From WHSW01 sp963767475 (GTDB taxonomy: Bacteria; Actinomycetota; Thermoleophilia; Solirubrobacterales; 70-9): a DNA stretch of 64,000 nucleotides. The stretch lies in contig CAVYEI010000002.1 of assembly GCA_963767475.1 (NCBI GenBank), positions 1,426,001-1,490,000 on the forward strand, given 5' to 3'. Both the position numbers and the translations under genes were made by a program. Shown one piece after another: positions 48,553 to 57,650 of the stretch. Within the stretch, counting starts at the first letter, position 1. Each line of letters starts with the position of its first letter. The notes under the pieces are model-generated. The model saw only the letters and a program-made list of their open reading frames with translations, did no database searches and was not told the DNA's origin.

Positions 48553-49839
48553 CTAAGCGGTCAGAGGACTTTCGGTCTCGGCTCTGCGGAACGAGCGGGC
48601 GGCCTCCGAGAGCAGCTCGGCGTGCAGTCGCTCAACGTCGCGGCGCCGGTAGTTCGCCAGCAGTCGAGCACGACCCGCCCGCCCCATCGCTACGCGCCCC
48701 TCAGGATCGCGGCCGAGCCGTGTCAGGGCACCGGCGAGTCGCTCGACGTCCCCGTAGGGAACGATCAGCCCAGACTCACCATCGACGACCACGCACGCTT
48801 GCGACGGCGAGTCACCGACGACCACGGGCTTGCCAAGCGACCACGCTTCGAGCGTCGTGATCCCAAATGCCTCCTTCGCGGAGGGGGTCGCGAGGACGTC
48901 GCAATCGCCGAGCAGGTCGGCCTTCTCCTGTTCGGACAGGTCGTAGACGAGCCGGCACCGGGCACGCGGGCGTGGCGGCAGCGCAGCGACCTGCCGCTCG
49001 AGCTCGGCTGTGTACCCGGTCCGCGCCCCTCCGATCGCGAGCCAGGCGCCGGGGCACTGCTCGAGCACTCGCGGGAAGCCGGCCAGGAGCACCTCGACGC
49101 CCTTGTGCGAGCCCAGCTGCCCGACGTATGCAACGAGGTAGCCGCCCGGGTCGATCTCCAGCGAAGCGCGAAACGCGCCCGGCCGCGGCCGCAACTCGCC
49201 CGGTTCGAGCCCGTGGCCGATCACCCGCACGCGCCTCGGGGGCACGCCACGGGCGAGGAGCCATTCGCGCTCGTGCTCGGTCCGAGCCACCGTGGCGTAG
49301 GCCTGACCACAGAGGCGCAGCAGATTCCGGCGTCCGAACCCCCAGGCGTCGGTCGTGTGGATCGAGGGCATGATCACGACCGGCGGGTGCGGTCGTCGGC
49401 GGCGGAAGGGGTACAGCATGTGATTGAGCGGAAACGCCGCAGCGCAGATCACGTCGGCCTCGAGTCGCTGCCCCGCGGCGTGCATGCCCGGGCAGATGGG
49501 GCCGTTGAACCAGGTCCGCAACCAGTCGTTGCCCGGCAGTCGGAGCTTGTAGGCGATGCGCTGGGGCTGCCTCAGCAGCCGGCTGCGCCGGGCCCGCGTC
49601 GGGAATCGCAGCACGCGCACGCCGTTTCGCACCTCCATTGGAACGATCGGGATCGTCGGCAGTGAAGGGTCGTTGAAGTTCGAGACCGTGTACGCGTCGG
49701 TGGTCAGGACCGTGACCTCGAAGTCCTGGTCGGCCACCAGGCGCTCGCACATGTCGCGAATCGAGAACTCCACCCCGCCCACGGCCGGGGGATAGCCGTG
49801 CACGAACTGCAGTAGCCGGATCCGACCGGTGGCGCTCAT
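48553..49839 (-). CDS. glycosyltransferase family 4
   Basis: A 428-residue GT-B enzyme. The N-terminal domain has LLQFVHGYPPAVGGVEFSIR, with the usual GG-VE acceptor loop. The C-terminal domain has YLVAYVGQLGSHKGVEVLLA, CRLVYDLSEQEKADLLGDCD and the EX7E motif in KEAFGITTLEAWSLGKPVVV. It is a retaining transferase of unknown sugar. Its ATG overlaps the stop of the upstream GT2 gene by 4 bp, and the deacetylase-like gene follows after 6 bp. Confidence 0.92.
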   Translation of the reverse strand: MSATGRIRLLQFVHGYPPAVGGVEFSIRDMCERLVADQDFEVTVLTTDAYTVSNFNDPSLPTIPIVPMEVRNGVRVLRFPTRARRSRLLRQPQRIAYKLRLPGNDWLRTWFNGPICPGMHAAGQRLEADVICAAAFPLNHMLYPFRRRRPHPPVVIMPSIHTTDAWGFGRRNLLRLCGQAYATVARTEHEREWLLARGVPPRRVRVIGHGLEPGELRPRPGAFRASLEIDPGGYLVAYVGQLGSHKGVEVLLAGFPRVLEQCPGAWLAIGGARTGYTAELERQVAALPPRPRARCRLVYDLSEQEKADLLGDCDVLATPSAKEAFGITTLEAWSLGKPVVVGDSPSQACVVVDGESGLIVPYGDVERLAGALTRLGRDPEGRVAMGRAGRARLLANYRRRDVERLHAELLSEAARSFRRAETESPLTA

Positions 49840-50819
49840 CGGGCGACCGGCCGCGTCTCCCCGTCACGGCCCACCTCGGCCGCCGCGCGCGCCCGCAGCG
49901 ACAAGGGTGGCCGGATCACACCGCTGACCGCCGCGAGGCCAAATGCCTCCTCCCGCAGTCGGGCGCGATGGGCGGGTGCGAGCACGCTCCACGGCGCGAG
50001 CACCGCCAAACGCAGCAGATGGCTGAGCGCCAGCGCCGCGCGTATCGCCGCGGCTCGCCCCCGGCCGAAGTGCTTGCGAGCGAACAGCACCCGCGAATGG
50101 CCGAGCTCGGCGACCCGCTCGGGCGAGCTCGGCCCGCATTGGTGCTTCACCTCCATCACCGGCAGGTGGCGTACGTCCCAGCCGGCGTGCCGGATCCGGT
50201 AGCACCAGTCGATCTCCTCCGAGTACAGAAAGAAGCGCTCGTCCAGCGGCCCCACCTGCTCGACGGTCTCCCTGCGCGCCACGAGGAACGCGCCCGAGAG
50301 CCAGTCGGCGCGCCGCTCCTCGAAGTAGCGATCGAACTCCAGGTCGAGCTCCTGAACGTGGCGCAGCAGCGGCCATCGAGGGCAGAACAGCGCCTCTCCC
50401 AGGTCCCGGACGGGCGACGGGAAGCGGCGGATGGATGGCAAAAGGCGCCCGTCGCCGCCTCGCTGCACGACGCTGGCGGCGCCGACGTCCGGCCGCTCGT
50501 CGAGGGCCGCCACGAGGTCGGCGAACGTGCCCTTCTCGATCTCGACGTCGGGGTTGAGCAGGAGCACGTAGCGTCCGCGGGCGGCTCGGAGCGCCACGTT
50601 GTTGGCGTGCGCGAAGCCGAGGTTGGCGCAGCGAAAGATGCGCGCATCGGCCACCTCGTGCTCGATCGCCTCGGGCGTGCCGTCGCTCGAACCGCTGTCG
50701 GCGACGAGCGCCTCGACGGCGATCGGGCCGGCGTTCGCGCGGGCGGAACGCAGGGTGGCGAGCGCCAGCTCGCGACCGTTGTGCGTCACCACGATCACAC
50801 TGAGATCCGGGCCGCTCAT
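49836..50819 (-). CDS. glycosyltransferase family 2, rhamnosyltransferase (WbbL)-like
   Basis: A 327-residue GT2 enzyme. The fold has LSVIVVTHNGRELALATLRS and ALVADSGSSDGTPEAIE. The acceptor/metal motifs are FAHANNVALRAARGRYVLLL then NPDVEIEKGTF, and later FFLYSEEIDWCYRIRHAGWD. This NPDVE and SEEIDWCYR pattern is typical of WbbL-like rhamnosyltransferases. The C-terminal part has a weak amphipathic or hydrophobic helix. The ATG overlaps the polymerase stop (ATGA), so it is translated with the polymerase. Confidence 0.9.
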   Translation of the reverse strand: MSGPDLSVIVVTHNGRELALATLRSARANAGPIAVEALVADSGSSDGTPEAIEHEVADARIFRCANLGFAHANNVALRAARGRYVLLLNPDVEIEKGTFADLVAALDERPDVGAASVVQRGGDGRLLPSIRRFPSPVRDLGEALFCPRWPLLRHVQELDLEFDRYFEERRADWLSGAFLVARRETVEQVGPLDERFFLYSEEIDWCYRIRHAGWDVRHLPVMEVKHQCGPSSPERVAELGHSRVLFARKHFGRGRAAAIRAALALSHLLRLAVLAPWSVLAPAHRARLREEAFGLAAVSGVIRPPLSLRARAAAEVGRDGETRPVAR

Positions 50820-52153
50820 ACCGCGGCGACCTCCCGGCGGAGTCCAATCGACGCCGGCTCACGCCGGGCGGCGGCGACGCTGCAGAGGCCGGCGATGAAG
50901 CAGAACAGGTACGGCACCTGGATGAACGAGGTGAGGTCAAAGAGCGCGTTGGCGACGGCGAAAGCGCCAAACCCGGCGATCGCCGCGAGGCCGATCTGGC
51001 GGCTATCTGCGTCCTGCCCCCGCCGGATGACGCTGTGTGCCAGCGCCATCGCCGTGGCGAGCAGGGCGATGTAGAGGGCGAGCCCGAGGAAGCCGACCTG
51101 AAGCAGCCAGCCGAGATACTGGTTGTCGAGGATGCGGTAGGTGTCGGATTGCGTTGGATCGATCGTGCCGTAGCCGCGGCCAAGCAGGGGATGAGTGACG
51201 ACGTCCGGAGCCATCGCCTCGTAATCCGAGGTCCGCCCGATCGTCGAGCCCGACTCGAAGAAGCCGCCGGTAATCTGCGAGACCACGCCACCGAGCGCGG
51301 AGGGGGCGATCAGGTGGATCGCAACGAGCACGACGACGCCGAACGGAGCCAAGCGGAGAATCTGGCGCGGTCGGTAGGCGGCCAGCACGAGTACGGCCGC
51401 GGCCGGGGCGATGATGCTCGTCTTGCGCTGCGTGCAGACTGCGCCGGCGAAGATCAGCGCCACCGCGAATCCGTAGAGGATCTTGCGCGCACGGACCCGC
51501 GCCGAGGTCAGCCCGATCACAGCGAACGGCAGTGCCAGCGTGAGCATGGTCGCGATCGCCAAACCATGTTGTGTCGGCCCAAACGTCTCCGCGCGGCTGT
51601 CCAGCGTCGGACTGGGCGGGGGCTCCACCGACGCGAAGCCACCGAAAAGCGTGTCGGCGAGGTCGTAGAAGACGTTGGTGTCGGTGCGGTACTCGTAGAT
51701 CGTCCCGATCGCGGCCACCGAGGCGAGCACGACGATCAGCACTCCGAAGTTGCGCAGCTCGGACGGGCGGATGACCGTTGCCACGACGAAGAACACGGCG
51801 AGGATCGAGAGCAGGAGCGCAAACTGCTTCCTTCCCTGCTCGAACTCCCCCAGGCTGACCAGCGTTCGGGCGTTGATCGCCAAGCTGACGAGGGCGGCGG
51901 CCGCGAACCCGAGCAGCGCGAGCGAGATGCCCACGGCCGGCGTGCTCGGCGCGTACCTGCGGCTCACGAGGACGCCGACGACCGCCGCTGCGACGAGCCC
52001 GAGCAGCAGAAAGCGGTCCGGGTGCGGGTCGATCGGCAGCGCGATCGGGAACTCGATCGCCTCGGAGGGCACGAGCCAGAGCACAGAGAGGAAGACGGCG
52101 AGCAGCCAGGGAAGCACACGCCCGGTGCGCGGCCAGTCGTCTGCGGTGGTCAC
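50816..52153 (-). CDS. O-antigen polymerase/ligase-like (Wzy) membrane protein
   Basis: A 445-residue protein from a GTG overlapping the upstream stop (GTGA). About eleven to twelve hydrophobic helices are present. The large periplasmic loop carries GRTSDYEAMAPDVVTHPLLG and then RILDNQYLGWLLQVGFLGLA, the conserved pattern of the Wzy_C domain. It would join repeat units outside the cytoplasmic membrane. The two Wzz-like genes immediately upstream probably control its product length. Confidence 0.88.
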   Translation of the reverse strand: MTTADDWPRTGRVLPWLLAVFLSVLWLVPSEAIEFPIALPIDPHPDRFLLLGLVAAAVVGVLVSRRYAPSTPAVGISLALLGFAAAALVSLAINARTLVSLGEFEQGRKQFALLLSILAVFFVVATVIRPSELRNFGVLIVVLASVAAIGTIYEYRTDTNVFYDLADTLFGGFASVEPPPSPTLDSRAETFGPTQHGLAIATMLTLALPFAVIGLTSARVRARKILYGFAVALIFAGAVCTQRKTSIIAPAAAVLVLAAYRPRQILRLAPFGVVVLVAIHLIAPSALGGVVSQITGGFFESGSTIGRTSDYEAMAPDVVTHPLLGRGYGTIDPTQSDTYRILDNQYLGWLLQVGFLGLALYIALLATAMALAHSVIRRGQDADSRQIGLAAIAGFGAFAVANALFDLTSFIQVPYLFCFIAGLCSVAAARREPASIGLRREVAAV

Positions 52154-53007
52154 CCGCTTGGTCCGGTGAGGGGGTTGTCGACGCTCTCCGCGTCGAAGAC
52201 CCTGCGCGAAGGCGCGGGACGCGGTCGCGCGCCGCCGCCGGCACGACCGCGGAGAATGCGGCGCAGGTTGGACGCCAGTACGACGAGCACCGACCAGGCG
52301 AGCAACGCCGCGATGAAGACGAGCGCCGCGATCTGGCGATCAACCCCCGGATTCACGATCGCCCCCGTCGCGCGACCGAGCTGACGCAGCTCCAGCCGCT
52401 TGACATCCGCGAGTCCCTCCGCTTCTTGAATGGTCCTGACGAACCTGGTCAGGCCGGCCGCGCCGGCATCGGCCAGCCTTTCGGCTGCCGGGACCGTCGG
52501 CGCTTGGGCGTAGACGAGGACGATCGGCACCGTGTTGCTCTGTTCGGTGTCGAAGCGAAGCCGATAGCCCTGCCGTTCTGCGCGAAGCTGAGAAGCCCGC
52601 CGCTCGGCGGTAGGTTCTCGCTGGATCCGCTCCGCGTACGGGTTGTACGGTCCCCTCGCGTCGATCTGAGCGGGCTCGATCCCGGCCTTCTCGGCGATCA
52701 GCTCGAGGATCGCCGGGCTGACGGCCAGCCGCGCGTACACGTTCGCGCGCTCGGCCAAGGGTCCCACCGGGTTCTTCGTGTCGAGCAGAACGGACCGCCC
52801 AGGGAAGTCGACCAGGACCTGGGTCGAGGCCGCTGCAAACTCCGCCGAGTGGGGCTCCAGGGAGGGAGGCAGCAGCTGGACAATCCGGAAGTTGGTCGCG
52901 ATCAGCGCGACGACCCCGACAACTATCCCGAGGGCGAGCCAGCGATAGAGCCGTCGCAGCTGGAGACTGAGGGTCTCCTGGGGCTCCTGGTCGATCCGTG
53001 GCTTCAC
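52150..53007 (-). CDS. Wzz-like chain-length protein, short form
   Basis: A 285-residue protein from a GTG. The topology is that of polysaccharide co-polymerases: a helix near residues 25-45 (WLALGIVVGVVALIATNF), an extracytoplasmic region of ~170 residues with helical segments, and a second helix near 230-250 (IAALVFIAALLAWSVLVVLA). There is no ATP-binding tyrosine-kinase domain after the second helix, only a short basic tail. It is 15 bp downstream of a second, similar gene and overlaps the polymerase gene. Confidence 0.75.
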   Translation of the reverse strand: MKPRIDQEPQETLSLQLRRLYRWLALGIVVGVVALIATNFRIVQLLPPSLEPHSAEFAAASTQVLVDFPGRSVLLDTKNPVGPLAERANVYARLAVSPAILELIAEKAGIEPAQIDARGPYNPYAERIQREPTAERRASQLRAERQGYRLRFDTEQSNTVPIVLVYAQAPTVPAAERLADAGAAGLTRFVRTIQEAEGLADVKRLELRQLGRATGAIVNPGVDRQIAALVFIAALLAWSVLVVLASNLRRILRGRAGGGARPRPAPSRRVFDAESVDNPLTGPSG

Positions 53008-53022
53008 GGCCGGTCCCCGCGC

Positions 53023-54012
53023 CTACTCGCCGGAGGTCGGCTTGGCCGTCGCCGCCACGTCCTGCCTGGCGTGATCGTAGGGTCGGCCTTGCGCCACGGC
53101 CGCCGCCCCCGAGTGCGACCTGCAGACGTCGCTGCCGGCCATCGCCCTGTTCTTGCACGGCCTCCCCGCCTTCGTGGTCTGCCGGCAACGTGGACGCTCT
53201 TCGGCCATCGCCGCCGGCCGCCATCGCTGCAGAGCATCGAGCAGCGATGCCGCCGACAAACGACGAGCCGACGTCGGCCCTCCGTTCGACTCCGGAGCCG
53301 GCCGCGACGACGGTTCGGGCGACCGCCACGCCGCCGTGATACTCGGCCAGGCCAGAATCGCGAGGCAGGACAAGCCGAAGATCGCCAAGAAGACGGCGAA
53401 TGGGAGGATCGCACTGGGCGACTCCTTGAAATCACCGGACCTGGCCGACCCCAACTGGCGGATCGTCACCCGACGCCTCTCCGGGATCGCGGCCCGCTCC
53501 TGGTACTTCGAAACGTAGCGCTCGAGTGCCGCGGCCGTGCTGTTGGCGAGACCGCTTGCCCCCTCCTTGGTCGGCGCCTGGGTGAAGATCGTGAGCAGGG
53601 GCAGGTCGTCGCCCTGCTGTACCTGTATCAGGTAGTCGGCTTCGTCGCTGAGCTCGATCGCGCGCTCCGCTGAGGCCTGGTCGGGCACACCGTCGATGAG
53701 CAGCTTCGGTCCCAGGACCGCGATCTCTTCCGTCGGGAGACCGGCCTCGCGAGCGATCGCATCGGTCGCGCCGTCGGCCCCGAGGAAGCGCGCGAAGATC
53801 GCGCTCCGTGCCACGAGCGGGAGGGTCTCGCGACGCAGGTCGCCGAGCGCGGACTCGCGCGCATCGATCAGGATCTCGGCGGAAGCGGTACCGCCCTGCG
53901 TCGTCTGACCTCGCGTGCCGGCCGCGATCGCGGCAGCGACGGCAAGCACGGCTCCTACGACCACCCACGCCCTGCTGCGCCAGAGCGACTTGAGTATTTC
54001 AACGAGTTCCAT
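53023..54012 (-). CDS. Wzz-like protein with C-terminal Cys/His cluster
   Basis: A 329-residue protein starting MELVEILKSLWRSRAWVVVG. A first helix (residues ~14-32), an extracytoplasmic domain and a second helix (~205-225, LPFAVFLAIFGLSCLAILAW) give the co-polymerase topology. After a proline-rich linker the cytoplasmic tail carries RPRCRQTTKAGRPCKNRAM then GSDVCRSH at about residues 283-308. The spacing C-x8-C-x10-C-x2-H looks like a small zinc-binding knuckle of the DUF5763 kind, normally a separate tiny domain. Its fusion to a Wzz protein is unusual. Confidence 0.75.
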   Translation of the reverse strand: MELVEILKSLWRSRAWVVVGAVLAVAAAIAAGTRGQTTQGGTASAEILIDARESALGDLRRETLPLVARSAIFARFLGADGATDAIAREAGLPTEEIAVLGPKLLIDGVPDQASAERAIELSDEADYLIQVQQGDDLPLLTIFTQAPTKEGASGLANSTAAALERYVSKYQERAAIPERRRVTIRQLGSARSGDFKESPSAILPFAVFLAIFGLSCLAILAWPSITAAWRSPEPSSRPAPESNGGPTSARRLSAASLLDALQRWRPAAMAEERPRCRQTTKAGRPCKNRAMAGSDVCRSHSGAAAVAQGRPYDHARQDVAATAKPTSGE

Positions 54013-54085
54013 CCTGAGGTCAGGTCCCTCCGAGTCACGAACGCTGTTGGAGGGGGGGAACTTTCGGCGTCCGGCCGGCTGTCGG

Positions 54086-55351
54086 TCAGGAGCCGGCCGG
54101 GCGCGACAGCGCTGCCACGTGATCGACGGTGCGCCGCAGGTAGTAGGCGCCGACATCGCGCACGAGCGGACGCGTGAGTGCCCTCGTCGGTCCCGAGCGC
54201 GATACCCGGTCCTCGATCGCCGCTGCCAGCGGGCCCACAAGCGCTGACCACCGATATTCGTCGGCGAGAGCGCGACCCGCGGCGCGGGCGGTCTCGAGGG
54301 CCCGCGGGTCTCCGATCAGGCTGAGGATGGCGCCGGCGGTCTCGGCTTTGTCGCCCGGCTCGACCAGCCGAGCGAAGCCCGCCTGCCCGAAGCGCTCCGC
54401 CACCTCGTCGCCTCGCGCGAGCACGCAGGGGATCGATGCCCAGAGGTAGTCCATGTAGCGTGCGCGAGCCGCGAAGGGTGCTTCCGAGGTCTCGGCGTGG
54501 AGGGTTACTCCGAGGTCCGCGTCCTGCAGCAACTCGTGGCGCCGGTCATAGGGCGCCCACTCGTCGAGGAAGAAGACGTTGCGGTCGAGCAGTCCGAGGT
54601 CACGCGTCAGCACGCGCGCTTCGTCGGTGGTCGCCGATCGATCGAAGGCCTGTTTGGGCGCCTTGCCCGCGCTGATCACCAGGCGCGCGTCGGGGCGCCG
54701 CCGTACCACGAGCTCGAATGCCTCGATCGTCGTCGCGGCGTCGAACCACTTCCAGATCTTGCCCCACCAGAGCACCACCGGATCGTCGGGCCCGATTGCC
54801 GGGAAGCGAGCGCGCAGCGCCCCCGCTCGGCCACCCGCCGGCGGCTCCGCGATGCCGAACGGCAGGTTGACGACGGTTGGCGGCGACGACCGGCGTCGCG
54901 AGGCTGCTCCCAGCTCGGCGAGCGCCTGGGCCCGCTGCCGCTCACCACCGCAGATGATCACATCCGCGAAGCTCAGCTGGACTCTGCGCACGAGTCGCTG
55001 GGAGCCGAGCATTCGAGCCACTCCGGGCTGGCCTGAGAACACGGCCAACTCGAGCTGAATCGGGTCGTATTGGTCCGAGACCATGACCGTCGAGGTTCCG
55101 AGCATCGCCGGGAACAGGTACGGCGGCAGAATCGGTGCGACCACAGCGTCGTGTAGCCGAGCCTCGCCGATCAGCGCGCGTCGCGTGAACTGGACCAGAC
55201 GATGCCCATCGCGCGAGGGCGAGGGCGGATCCTGCACGGCCACGGTGACGGCATGGTGCTCGCCCAACGCGCGGGCGATCTCCCAGCCGCGGATCTCCGG
55301 TCCGGTTACGCGGGGGCCGACGCCGCCGTGGATTACCACCAGGATGCGCAT
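54086..55351 (-). CDS. glycosyltransferase family 4-like
   Basis: A 421-residue GT-B protein; ATG at 55351 chosen over 55363 because the domain begins MRILVVIHGGVGPRVTGPEI. The C-terminal domain has DPVVLWWGKIWKWFDAATTI, the donor-binding DADLGVTLHAETSEAPFAAR and ARYMDYLWASIPCVLA in place of the usual EX7E motif. It is the first gene of the minus-strand run of polymerisation genes; 73 bp containing a TCCCTCC/GGAGGGG hairpin separate it from the next gene. The 140 bp on its other side are shared with the divergent GT4 gene. Confidence 0.85.
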   Translation of the reverse strand: MRILVVIHGGVGPRVTGPEIRGWEIARALGEHHAVTVAVQDPPSPSRDGHRLVQFTRRALIGEARLHDAVVAPILPPYLFPAMLGTSTVMVSDQYDPIQLELAVFSGQPGVARMLGSQRLVRRVQLSFADVIICGGERQRAQALAELGAASRRRSSPPTVVNLPFGIAEPPAGGRAGALRARFPAIGPDDPVVLWWGKIWKWFDAATTIEAFELVVRRRPDARLVISAGKAPKQAFDRSATTDEARVLTRDLGLLDRNVFFLDEWAPYDRRHELLQDADLGVTLHAETSEAPFAARARYMDYLWASIPCVLARGDEVAERFGQAGFARLVEPGDKAETAGAILSLIGDPRALETARAAGRALADEYRWSALVGPLAAAIEDRVSRSGPTRALTRPLVRDVGAYYLRRTVDHVAALSRPAGS

Positions 55352-55494
55352 CTCAGGCAGCAACCCCTCGGGCGCACAGATCCATTTCGCTCGACCAACG
55401 CGGCACCCCGGGTCTTTCTTGCGGGAGCCGGAAGCTCGGCCCTACGGCCGGCGTTGCTCAGGCAGTCGCGGAAACACACGCGGTGGAGGAGCGC

Positions 55495-56697
55495 ATGCGA
55501 TCAGAAGGCGACCCGATCCGGGTTCTGCAGAGCTTCCCGCACAAGATCGGGGCGGAGAGGATCTGCGACACCGCATGGCACCAGGCGGCCGGCGTCGCCC
55601 GCGCCGGCGGGGACGTCCTGGTCATGCCGGCGGCGGTGCATAGAAAGCTGCCTCCGCCGATTCGGGTCGAGCCAACCCTTGCTCGTGGCAGGTGGCGTGT
55701 CCCGGTGAGGCCGTTGGGTCGTCTCCGGGCTTTGAGGCTGCACGATCGCCTCGTCGCGCGCACGCTTCCGAGGCTGGCCGACCGGATCGACCTGGTTCAC
55801 ACCTGGCCTCTTGGCGCACTCGAGACCCTCCGAGCCGCCCGCCGTCTCAGCATTCCCACGGTTCTCGAGCGGCCGAATGCGCACACACGCTTCGCCTACG
55901 AGGTCGTCCGAGAGGAGTGCGAGCGCCTCGGGGTGGCGCTGCCGCCGAACCACGAGCACGCATACAACGAGGCCATCCTGCGCCGCGAGGAGCAGGAGTA
56001 CGGGCTTGCCGACTGGCTCCTCTGCCCGTCCGACTTCGTCGTCCAGACGTTCGTGGATCAACGGGTCGAACGGGCGAGGCTTGCGCGCCACGTGTACGGC
56101 TACGACGATCGCTTGTTCTACCCGGAGCCGGCACAGCCCGAGCGGACGCGGCGCGGCTTGACGGTGCTCTTCGTCGGCGTCTGCGCGGTCCGCAAGGGCC
56201 TCCACTTCGGGCTCGAGGCGTGGCTGAGCTCCCCGGCAAGCTCAACCGGGTCGCTCCTGATCGCCGGCGAGTTCCTTCCCGCCTACGAGGCGAAGCTTGC
56301 CGACGAGCTTGCCCATCCCAGCGTCCATCCCCTGGGCCACCGGACCGACGTGCCGGACCTGATGCGAACCAGCGACGTCCTTGTCCTTCCGAGCATCGAA
56401 GAGGGCTTCGGCCTGGTCTGCGTCGAGGCCCTCGCCAGTGGTGCCATTCCGCTCGTCTCCGATGCCTGCACGGAAGTCTGCGTCGACGGCCAGAACGCAC
56501 TCGTGCACCGAGTCGGCGACGTGAAGGCGCTGGCCGCTCAGTTCACCGCCCTGTCAGCCGATCGGTGCCTGCTCGAGAGGCTGCGCGCCGGCTGCCTGAG
56601 GACGGCGCCGGATTACACCTGGACGGCGGCCGGAGCTCGCCTGCTCGACGTCTATGGCGACGTTGTCGGCCGTCGGTCGAGCAGGGAGGCGGCCTGA
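55495..56697 (+). CDS. glycosyltransferase family 4
   Basis: A 400-residue GT-B enzyme. The ATG at 55495 has a good GGAGG five bases upstream, so I prefer it to the GTG at 55483. VLQSFPHKIGAERICDTAWH opens the N-terminal domain; the C-terminal domain has LTVLFVGVCAVRKGLHFGLE, VHPLGHRTDVPDLMRTSDVL and VLPSIEEGFGLVCVEALASG with the EX7E pair. It starts a plus-strand run of five coupled genes ending at 61385. Confidence 0.92.
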   Translation: MRSEGDPIRVLQSFPHKIGAERICDTAWHQAAGVARAGGDVLVMPAAVHRKLPPPIRVEPTLARGRWRVPVRPLGRLRALRLHDRLVARTLPRLADRIDLVHTWPLGALETLRAARRLSIPTVLERPNAHTRFAYEVVREECERLGVALPPNHEHAYNEAILRREEQEYGLADWLLCPSDFVVQTFVDQRVERARLARHVYGYDDRLFYPEPAQPERTRRGLTVLFVGVCAVRKGLHFGLEAWLSSPASSTGSLLIAGEFLPAYEAKLADELAHPSVHPLGHRTDVPDLMRTSDVLVLPSIEEGFGLVCVEALASGAIPLVSDACTEVCVDGQNALVHRVGDVKALAAQFTALSADRCLLERLRAGCLRTAPDYTWTAAGARLLDVYGDVVGRRSSREAA

Positions 56698-57650
56698 TGC
56701 GGCGGTGGGCGGCGGTTGACAGGAGGCTGAACCAGCCCTACTACCTGTTCCGCCCCGGTCAGGTCGTCCGGCGCGCGACGCTCGGCATACGACGGCGCCG
56801 ACACCGCGACGAGTTCGAGGAGATCACCTCGCCGTGGGGCCTGCGGCTGAGGTTCCGTGCGAACGAGAAGACCGGCCTCAGCTACGCGCGGCGCGGGATC
56901 TTCGACCTACCTGTGTGCGAGGTCCTGTGGCGGCTGCTGGACCCGGGCGAGCTCGCGGTCGACGTCGGCGCGAACATCGGCCAGATGACCAGCGCGATGG
57001 CTGCGGCGGTCGGCAGCAGCGGCCGGGTGATCGCGTTTGAGCCGCACCCGGACCTCTTCCGCGAGCTGGCCGAGAACGCCGGGGGATGGGAGCGCGCCGA
57101 GACAGCGGGCTCGGTCGACCTGCGCAACGTCGGAGCGTCATCGACCACCGGCATGGCGGAGCTTGGCGAAAGCGAAGCGTTCGAATGGAATACCGGGACG
57201 GCGTCGATGAGCCACGACCCGGGAGCCTGCGTGGCCTCGGTTCAAGTGCCTGTCCGAAGGCTGGACGACGAGATCGAGGACGCTGCTGTCGCGGTGATGA
57301 AGCTCGACGTCGAGGGCCACGAGCTCGACGTGCTTCGGGGTGCGGACCGGCTGCTCGCGGAGGAGCGAATTCGGGACATCGTGTTCGAGGAGTTCCGAGA
57401 TCCCCCGACCCCGGTGACGAGCCTGCTGAGGAGCTGCGGCTATTCGGTGTTCAGCCTCGATCAGGCCGTTTTCGGACCGACCGTTGGTCCGGCGACGGCA
57501 GGTAGCGCCCGCAGATCGCGCGACGATCCGAGCTATCTCGCCACCGTCGAGCCCGACCGGGCTCTGCGGCGTCTGCGCGCGCGCGGCTGGGCGGTGCTCG
57601 GCGTCGGTCCGTACCGACGGCGAAACGGGCGTCGTGTTGGACCAAGCTGA
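56697..57650 (+). CDS. FkbM-family SAM methyltransferase
   Basis: A 317-residue protein whose ATG shares one base with the upstream stop (TGATG). The FkbM pattern is LAVDVGANIGQMTSAMAAAV, VIAFEPHPDLFRELAEN, VAVMKLDVEGHELDVLRGAD and IRDIVFEEFRDPP. These enzymes O-methylate sugars or polyketides; in this setting a glycan hydroxyl is the likely target. The C-terminal ~50 residues are arginine-rich and overlap the start of the next gene by 17 bp. Confidence 0.92.
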   Translation: MRRWAAVDRRLNQPYYLFRPGQVVRRATLGIRRRRHRDEFEEITSPWGLRLRFRANEKTGLSYARRGIFDLPVCEVLWRLLDPGELAVDVGANIGQMTSAMAAAVGSSGRVIAFEPHPDLFRELAENAGGWERAETAGSVDLRNVGASSTTGMAELGESEAFEWNTGTASMSHDPGACVASVQVPVRRLDDEIEDAAVAVMKLDVEGHELDVLRGADRLLAEERIRDIVFEEFRDPPTPVTSLLRSCGYSVFSLDQAVFGPTVGPATAGSARRSRDDPSYLATVEPDRALRRLRARGWAVLGVGPYRRRNGRRVGPS

